Positions 1 through 3,332 of a DNA stretch of 6,309 nucleotides are shown in pieces (the first letter of the stretch is position 1; each line of letters starts with the position of its first letter). A program made the position numbers and the translations under genes. The DNA lies in the NCBI GenBank assembly GCA_030154385.1, contig JASKJZ010000157.1, positions 1 through 6,309 on the forward strand, given 5' to 3'. Below the pieces are notes generated by a model. The model made no database searches. It saw nothing but the letters and a program-made list of their open reading frames with translations, and was not told the origin of the DNA. The stretch comes from Clostridiales bacterium (GTDB lineage: Bacteria > Bacillota_A > Clostridia > Lachnospirales > Lachnospiraceae).

Positions 1-33
1 GCATTCCGCGGTTGGGAACATGCACTTCTTTTT
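1..33 (+). terminator. Possible truncated terminator hairpin at left edge
   Basis: GCA (1-3) and TTCC (4-7) can pair with TGC (21-23) and GGAA (15-18), leaving a two-base bulge (CA) and a seven-base loop. The plus strand then reads ACTTCTTTTT. This resembles the end of an intrinsic terminator for a plus-strand gene lying left of the window. The stem is short and imperfect and may continue beyond the edge, so this is only a suggestion. Confidence 0.25.
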
Positions 34-49
34 ATTATATGAATGAATA

Positions 50-77
50 GTATCCTTTATTTTGCTAAATAGGATAC
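50..77 (-). terminator. Weak hairpin across the stop codon of the serine hydrolase gene
   Basis: GTATCCT (50-56) and AGGATAC (71-77) are perfect 7-bp inverted arms. Read on the minus strand, the inner ATTT and AAAT can pair as well, giving 7 + 4 bp with a two-base bulge and a four-base loop. The gene's TAA stop (57-59) lies inside the structure. The transcript continues into an AU-rich stretch with no proper U-tract, so this is at best a weak terminator or a 3'-end stabilising hairpin. Confidence 0.35.
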
Positions 78-2165
78 CTGAATCGAAGCATTTTTTGAAC
101 CTACAAATACGATCGTTCCGTTCTTTGGAAGTGTTACAGTATTTTTTCCAGAAAGATACGAGCTAAAAATAAGAGCCTCTTTGCTATCATATACCAAGAC
201 ATTGGAATCCTTTGGAAGTGTCAGCTTAATTTTCTTTTTGGCAGATTTAGAACCGATTTTATAATACTGTGCATAGCCACTGTCAGGAATCGAAACGGAG
301 AATTTCTTTTTCGTGGATAGGGTACCGACCGCATCCTCAGAAATCAAGATTTGCTGACCAGCTTTTATATACTGGATGCCATCCTTTGTATAAATATCAT
401 AATCTTGTAAGTCTCGTCCATAGACACCTGGTATTTGAAGTATAGTATCAGCAGAATCGGCATCCGTAATTGGGTTTGAGTAGATGTAGTTTTCAAGGCC
501 CTTTGTCGCGGTAAGTTTCATCCTTGGAAACGATTGCAGATAAAGGGCGGAGCTATATTTTTCTGAAACTAGATAATAATTTTTGTTTAAATAGGCGGAC
601 CAAATTTGCTTTGTTTTATCTGAGATTGTATTTTCACTTAGCTTTTCACCATAATACATGGATAATGCAGTTTGACCAATCGAAGGAACACTGGTATAAG
701 AACTTAAATAAAGATATACATGTCCCCTGCTTTCCATAAAGGTGAGATAGCTGCTTCCATCCTTAGAATAAAAACGTTTATTTCCCATATAGATAAATTC
801 CTGCTTGGAAAAGGAAGTATCTCTTTGAACGATGATATAGAGAGAACCACTTCGCTCGATCTCGATCTTCATAGGGACAGAGGAGTTACCATAAAAACCA
901 GCGTACGAAAGATAATCGTCTGGCACAATGCGCTCTTTTTTTGGTGTATCAAAGGTTTTATCTGGAAGAATAGTTAAAATGCTTCCTTTTTCCTTTAAAG
1001 CATCCAGTAAAATGGATTGTGCAAACAGCTCATTTAAGCTGCTGGAGCCGCCAGCGGATAGTACCGCTACGGACATATTTTCTTCTGGAAGTACCAGAAA
1101 ACCACAGTGATAGTATAGAGAGTCCCCGCCTTTTACCAAGGCACTGATGTCGTACTGGGTAAAGGGATAAGTATCCACACTGTCCCAACCTAATCCATAT
1201 GAAAGAGCAGAGTCTTCTTCAGGATACCACTGTCCATTTTCATATTCCTTATTTGCCATAGAGGAAATAAGATCTTTTGATAAAAGCTTGGTGTCGCTTG
1301 TAAATAAGGTCGAAAGCTTACAAAGATCTTCTGCAGTGGAATATAGACCGCCAGCACCATATGCACAGAGTGCTTCATAAGGAAGCTTTGTGTTATCGGC
1401 GGAATAAATACCAGCTATTTTGGCAGTATCAAAGGTATCCGAAGGAGATTTCGTATTAGTCATACCAAGGGGAGTGGTAAAGTTTTTGGCAATGAAGTCC
1501 GAAAAGGTCTGCTTACTTACTTTTTCTACCAGAATTTCTGCAAGGGTGAACCCGTCGTTGCAGTATACAGAAAATGCGCCTGGATCTGCTTTTAAGCGCT
1601 GTTTTTTTAGGAGAGATAGAAAATGGTCATGTGTCGAGGTATCGACATCTCCAAGCAAGATACTATTTCCAAGAGAGCTGCCCATTAGGCCCGAGGAGTG
1701 GTTGAGGAGCATACGAGGCGTTATCTGGCGATAGCGAGCGTCTGCCATTGTAAATTCTTTGAGATACTCATAGACGGGTGTATCCAGATCAAGTTTTCCT
1801 TCTTCGCAAAGTTTAAGGACAGATAAGGTGGTAAAAATCTTACTTACCGAGCCGATTCCGTACATGGTGTCTTTTGTAGGTGCCAGTTTTTTTGCTTTGT
1901 CATCATAACCTGATTCTCCAGATAACACAATATTTCCATCTTTGATTAGGGCATATTGTATACTGGTTACGCCGTATACCTTTGTCATTATATCGGCCCT
2001 TTTTTGAGCTGCCGCCGAAAGACTATTTGAGACATCGGTGACAGAGAGTGTTTCAACAGCCATATTGGATGTTTTAGCCGAGGCATGAAGAGCAGATGCA
2101 GGGGAAAGAACCAGTGTTAAGGTCAATAGTAAGGATATGCTTGTTTTTATTCGTTTTCGAAACAT
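57..2165 (-). CDS. Secreted serine hydrolase, beta-lactamase/PBP-like fold (Pfam Beta-lactamase type), with long C-terminal extension
   Basis: Encodes 702 residues. Residues 1 to about 31 form a signal peptide: a basic start (MFRKRIK), a Leu/Thr-rich core, and a likely cut after ALHASA. The catalytic domain spans roughly residues 45-375. It shows the three active-site motifs of the family: SVSK (Ser106, Lys109) as SxxK, YCN (Tyr201-Asn203) as YxN, and KGG (345-347) in the place of the KTG/HTG box, followed by a PEENMSVAVLS strand. Such proteins include esterases, D-aminopeptidases, DD-peptidases and true beta-lactamases; the substrate cannot be read from motifs, and a resistance role should not be assumed. 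Residues from about 400 to 702 are beta-rich, have no motif I recognise, and end in a PPC-like segment (about 625-702). No C-terminal anchor or sorting signal is seen, so the protein is probably released or held non-covalently. The start at 2165 is chosen because AAGGAAGG lies 7 bases upstream and the signal peptide begins there. The gene is divergent from the Ig-like gene. Confidence 0.92.
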   Translation of the reverse strand: MFRKRIKTSISLLLTLTLVLSPASALHASAKTSNMAVETLSVTDVSNSLSAAAQKRADIMTKVYGVTSIQYALIKDGNIVLSGESGYDDKAKKLAPTKDTMYGIGSVSKIFTTLSVLKLCEEGKLDLDTPVYEYLKEFTMADARYRQITPRMLLNHSSGLMGSSLGNSILLGDVDTSTHDHFLSLLKKQRLKADPGAFSVYCNDGFTLAEILVEKVSKQTFSDFIAKNFTTPLGMTNTKSPSDTFDTAKIAGIYSADNTKLPYEALCAYGAGGLYSTAEDLCKLSTLFTSDTKLLSKDLISSMANKEYENGQWYPEEDSALSYGLGWDSVDTYPFTQYDISALVKGGDSLYYHCGFLVLPEENMSVAVLSAGGSSSLNELFAQSILLDALKEKGSILTILPDKTFDTPKKERIVPDDYLSYAGFYGNSSVPMKIEIERSGSLYIIVQRDTSFSKQEFIYMGNKRFYSKDGSSYLTFMESRGHVYLYLSSYTSVPSIGQTALSMYYGEKLSENTISDKTKQIWSAYLNKNYYLVSEKYSSALYLQSFPRMKLTATKGLENYIYSNPITDADSADTILQIPGVYGRDLQDYDIYTKDGIQYIKAGQQILISEDAVGTLSTKKKFSVSIPDSGYAQYYKIGSKSAKKKIKLTLPKDSNVLVYDSKEALIFSSYLSGKNTVTLPKNGTIVFVGSKNASIQVSYLAK

Positions 2166-2172
2166 GAAACTA

Positions 2173-2180
2173 CCTTCCTT
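2173..2180 (-). promoter_or_regulatory. Ribosome binding site deciding the serine hydrolase start
   Basis: The minus strand reads AAGGAAGG, 7 bases before the ATG at 2165. The reading frame is open further upstream to an ATG at 2222, but that start would add 19 residues (MIFLIICDTLLKKEKEGSF) encoded across the Shine-Dalgarno site and predicted promoter, so it is rejected. Confidence 0.85.
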
Positions 2181-2183
2181 TTC

Positions 2184-2218
2184 TTTTTTTAATAGTGTAT
2201 CACAAATAATTAAAAAAA
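2184..2218. repeat. AT-only inverted repeat around the minus-strand -10 candidate
   Basis: TTTTTTTAAT (2184-2193) and ATTAAAAAAA (2209-2218) are perfect 10-bp inverted arms separated by 15 bases. The spacer contains the small dyad GTG-TAT-CAC (2195-2203), which overlaps the candidate -10. It could be an operator or a bend-inducing A/T-tract pair, but low-complexity AT sequence gives such arms easily by chance. Confidence 0.4.
2194..2199 (-). promoter_or_regulatory. Candidate extended -10 for the serine hydrolase gene
   Basis: The minus strand reads TGATACACT, that is TACACT (4 of 6 matches to TATAAT) with an upstream TG, as in extended -10 promoters. The only -35-like hexamer is TTGTGA at a long 19-base spacing. 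Transcription would start near 2187, giving a leader of about 20 bases that contains the Shine-Dalgarno site. It is the best candidate between the two divergent genes, but weak. Confidence 0.4.
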
Positions 2219-2235
2219 TCACAATCTTAATAAAG

Positions 2236-2269
2236 TTGTAAGGACTTTGTAAGCCGAAAACAGTATAAT
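2236..2269 (+). promoter_or_regulatory. Promoter of the Ig-like gene with Pho-box-like direct repeats
   Basis: A perfect TATAAT lies at 2264-2269. No good -35 hexamer exists at 16-18 bases upstream. Instead, two identical 7-bp repeats TTGTAAG (2236-2242 and 2247-2253) are separated by 4 bases (11-bp period) and end 10 bases before the -10. This is the geometry of boxes bound by OmpR/PhoB-family response regulators, which replace the -35 element at activated promoters. The -10 is seen directly; regulation by such a protein is inference. The predicted start site is near 2276, giving a leader of about 48 bases. Confidence 0.6.
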
Positions 2270-2306
2270 ATTTTTTGAGACCATCAATCTATTTTTATAA
2301 AGGAAT

Positions 2307-2313
2307 AAGGGAG
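2307..2313 (+). promoter_or_regulatory. Ribosome binding site deciding the Ig-like gene start
   Basis: AAGGGAG lies 10 bases before ATG at 2324. An in-frame TTG at 2315 is only one base from this site and is therefore unlikely to be served by it, although a weaker AAAGGA at 2299-2304 would be correctly spaced for the TTG. The ATG start is preferred; the choice changes the protein by only three residues. Confidence 0.75.
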
Positions 2314-2323
2314 TTTGAAAGAT

Positions 2324-3178
2324 ATGAAAATTAAAAAATTTGCAAAAGTAGTAATGCTGTCACTTGCACTTACCATGACGGCGCAAAGCGTTACGCTTCC
2401 ATATACGGTAAGCTATGTAGAGGCAGCGAAAAAGGTAGGCTTGAACGTATCAAAAAGCACTATTGAAGTAGGTGACAGCTTTAACCTAAAGGTAACTGGA
2501 ACCTCCAAAAAAGCGACCTATAAAAGTTCAAAGTCTAAGGTTGCAAGCGTGACGAAGGCAGGAAAGGTTACCGGCAAGGCAAAAGGAAATGCTGTGATTA
2601 CGGTTACCGTAGATAAAAAGAAATATAAATGTAAGGTAACGGTAAAGGAAGCAAATAATGAAGCAGTTGAAAAAGCACCGTTTAAGGCAGTGGAAGTAAA
2701 GGTTGGAGATATTGGCATTGTGGCACCAAAAGCGTGGAACCAGAGTGTAATGGAATATAATGGCGCAAATATCGCTAGTTTTTCACCAAAGGAAGTAGAT
2801 GCGGAAAAGGGAAGCTCCTATATAACGGTTACAGCCGTTAAAAAGGATTATGATAATAAAGATTTTGATTTATACAAAGAAACCATAATTGATCCCATTA
2901 CAGAGGATGCTTTGAAAAAGCAGTTATTGAGTAAACTGGGATATGAAGTAAAGGTAGAAGATTATGCAATAACCGTTCAGGAAGAATCTTATGGAAAGGT
3001 TTCGTTAATCTCCTATACGGCAAAAAAGGATAGTGATTTTCTATTTTCGCAAAAAATATATGACATCTTTGCAAATGGGTACTTAATTGAAATCAGTGTG
3101 GTTGATAACGGAGTAGAGGCAGAACCAGCAATTTCAGATATTACAGACTATATGTTAAAGACCGTTGCTTTTAAATAA
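2324..3178 (+). CDS. Exported protein with one bacterial Ig-like (Big_2 type) domain and an unrecognised C-terminal domain
   Basis: Encodes 284 residues. Residues 1 to about 34 form a signal peptide (MKIKKFAKVV start, hydrophobic core, likely cut after VEA). Residues about 38-109 form a single Ig-like domain of the Big_2 (BID_2) kind, recognisable from STIEVGDSFNLKV, then KVASVTKAGKVTGKAKGNA, then ITVTVDKKKYKCKVTVK. These domains are structural or adhesive modules in exported proteins, and this one is very lysine-rich. After a short linker, residues about 120-284 form an alpha/beta domain beginning with APKAWN and ending DYMLKTVAFK. Its layout is loosely like PsbP/Mog1-type lipoprotein domains, but that is a guess from shape, not a motif match. 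There is no LPxTG motif, lipobox or C-terminal membrane segment, so the protein is probably secreted or loosely bound to the wall. It has its own promoter upstream and terminator downstream, so it is monocistronic. The biological role is unknown. Confidence 0.9.
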   Translation: MKIKKFAKVVMLSLALTMTAQSVTLPYTVSYVEAAKKVGLNVSKSTIEVGDSFNLKVTGTSKKATYKSSKSKVASVTKAGKVTGKAKGNAVITVTVDKKKYKCKVTVKEANNEAVEKAPFKAVEVKVGDIGIVAPKAWNQSVMEYNGANIASFSPKEVDAEKGSSYITVTAVKKDYDNKDFDLYKETIIDPITEDALKKQLLSKLGYEVKVEDYAITVQEESYGKVSLISYTAKKDSDFLFSQKIYDIFANGYLIEISVVDNGVEAEPAISDITDYMLKTVAFK

Positions 3179-3191
3179 TGAACAAGAATGG

Positions 3192-3222
3192 GAACCGAGT
3201 GATAGTGCTCGGTTCTTTTTTT
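3192..3222 (+). terminator. Intrinsic terminator after the Ig-like gene
   Basis: A perfect 8-bp stem, GAACCGAG (3192-3199) pairing with CTCGGTTC (3208-3215), has an 8-base loop and is followed directly by seven T (3216-3222). It starts 14 bases after the TAA stop. On the minus strand there is no U-tract, so it acts in one direction only and separates this gene from the glycoside hydrolase gene. Confidence 0.92.
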
Positions 3223-3266
3223 CAAAAATATTCCAAGATATTAAAAGATTGTCTCCTACTTGTTTT

Positions 3267-3315
3267 TTATAAACCCGATATAATGAAATTATGCCATTAT
3301 TAGGTGGGTTTATAA
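3267..3315. repeat. 10-bp inverted repeat flanking the -10 box of the glycoside hydrolase gene (putative operator)
   Basis: TTATAAACCC (3267-3276) and GGGTTTATAA (3306-3315) are perfect inverted arms with 29 bases between them. A smaller inverted pair, ATAATG (3280-3285) and CATTAT (3295-3300), is nested inside and nearly shares the same centre. The left arm covers the -35/spacer area, and the right arm lies in the leader just before the Shine-Dalgarno site. Each arm also reads as part of an imperfect palindrome GGGTTTATAAACCC, so the pair may be two operator copies about 43 bp (four helical turns) apart. Since the predicted start site lies between the arms, a DNA-level role is more likely than an RNA hairpin. 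The regulator is unknown. Confidence 0.6.
3279..3284 (+). promoter_or_regulatory. -10 box of the glycoside hydrolase gene
   Basis: A perfect TATAAT at 3279-3284 is the only strong -10 between the terminator and the gene. Hexamers 16-18 bases upstream (around CTACTT) do not resemble TTGACA, so the promoter may need an activator. The predicted start is near 3291, giving a leader of about 42 bases. Confidence 0.6.
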
Positions 3316-3316
3316 G

Positions 3317-3323
3317 AAGGAGG
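3317..3323 (+). promoter_or_regulatory. Ribosome binding site of the glycoside hydrolase gene
   Basis: AAGGAGG, the ideal Shine-Dalgarno sequence, lies 9 bases before ATG at 3333. Another ATG at 3326 is out of frame and too close. The site begins two bases after the right arm of the inverted repeat, so a protein bound there could also hinder transcription through the leader. Confidence 0.88.
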
Positions 3324-3332
3324 ATATGGGAT

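Noticed and set aside
57..2165. Annotation as an antibiotic-resistance beta-lactamase
   Set aside because: The SxxK, YxN and KGG motifs are shared with esterases and peptidases. The length, the C-terminal extension and the KGG box give no support for a true class C beta-lactamase.
2166..2222. Longer serine hydrolase beginning at the ATG at 2222
   Set aside because: The extra residues would be encoded across the AAGGAAGG Shine-Dalgarno site and the candidate promoter, and would put residues ahead of a complete signal peptide.
2315..2323. TTG start for the Ig-like gene
   Set aside because: AAGGGAG is one base from the TTG but 10 bases from ATG at 2324. The signal peptide is complete from the ATG.
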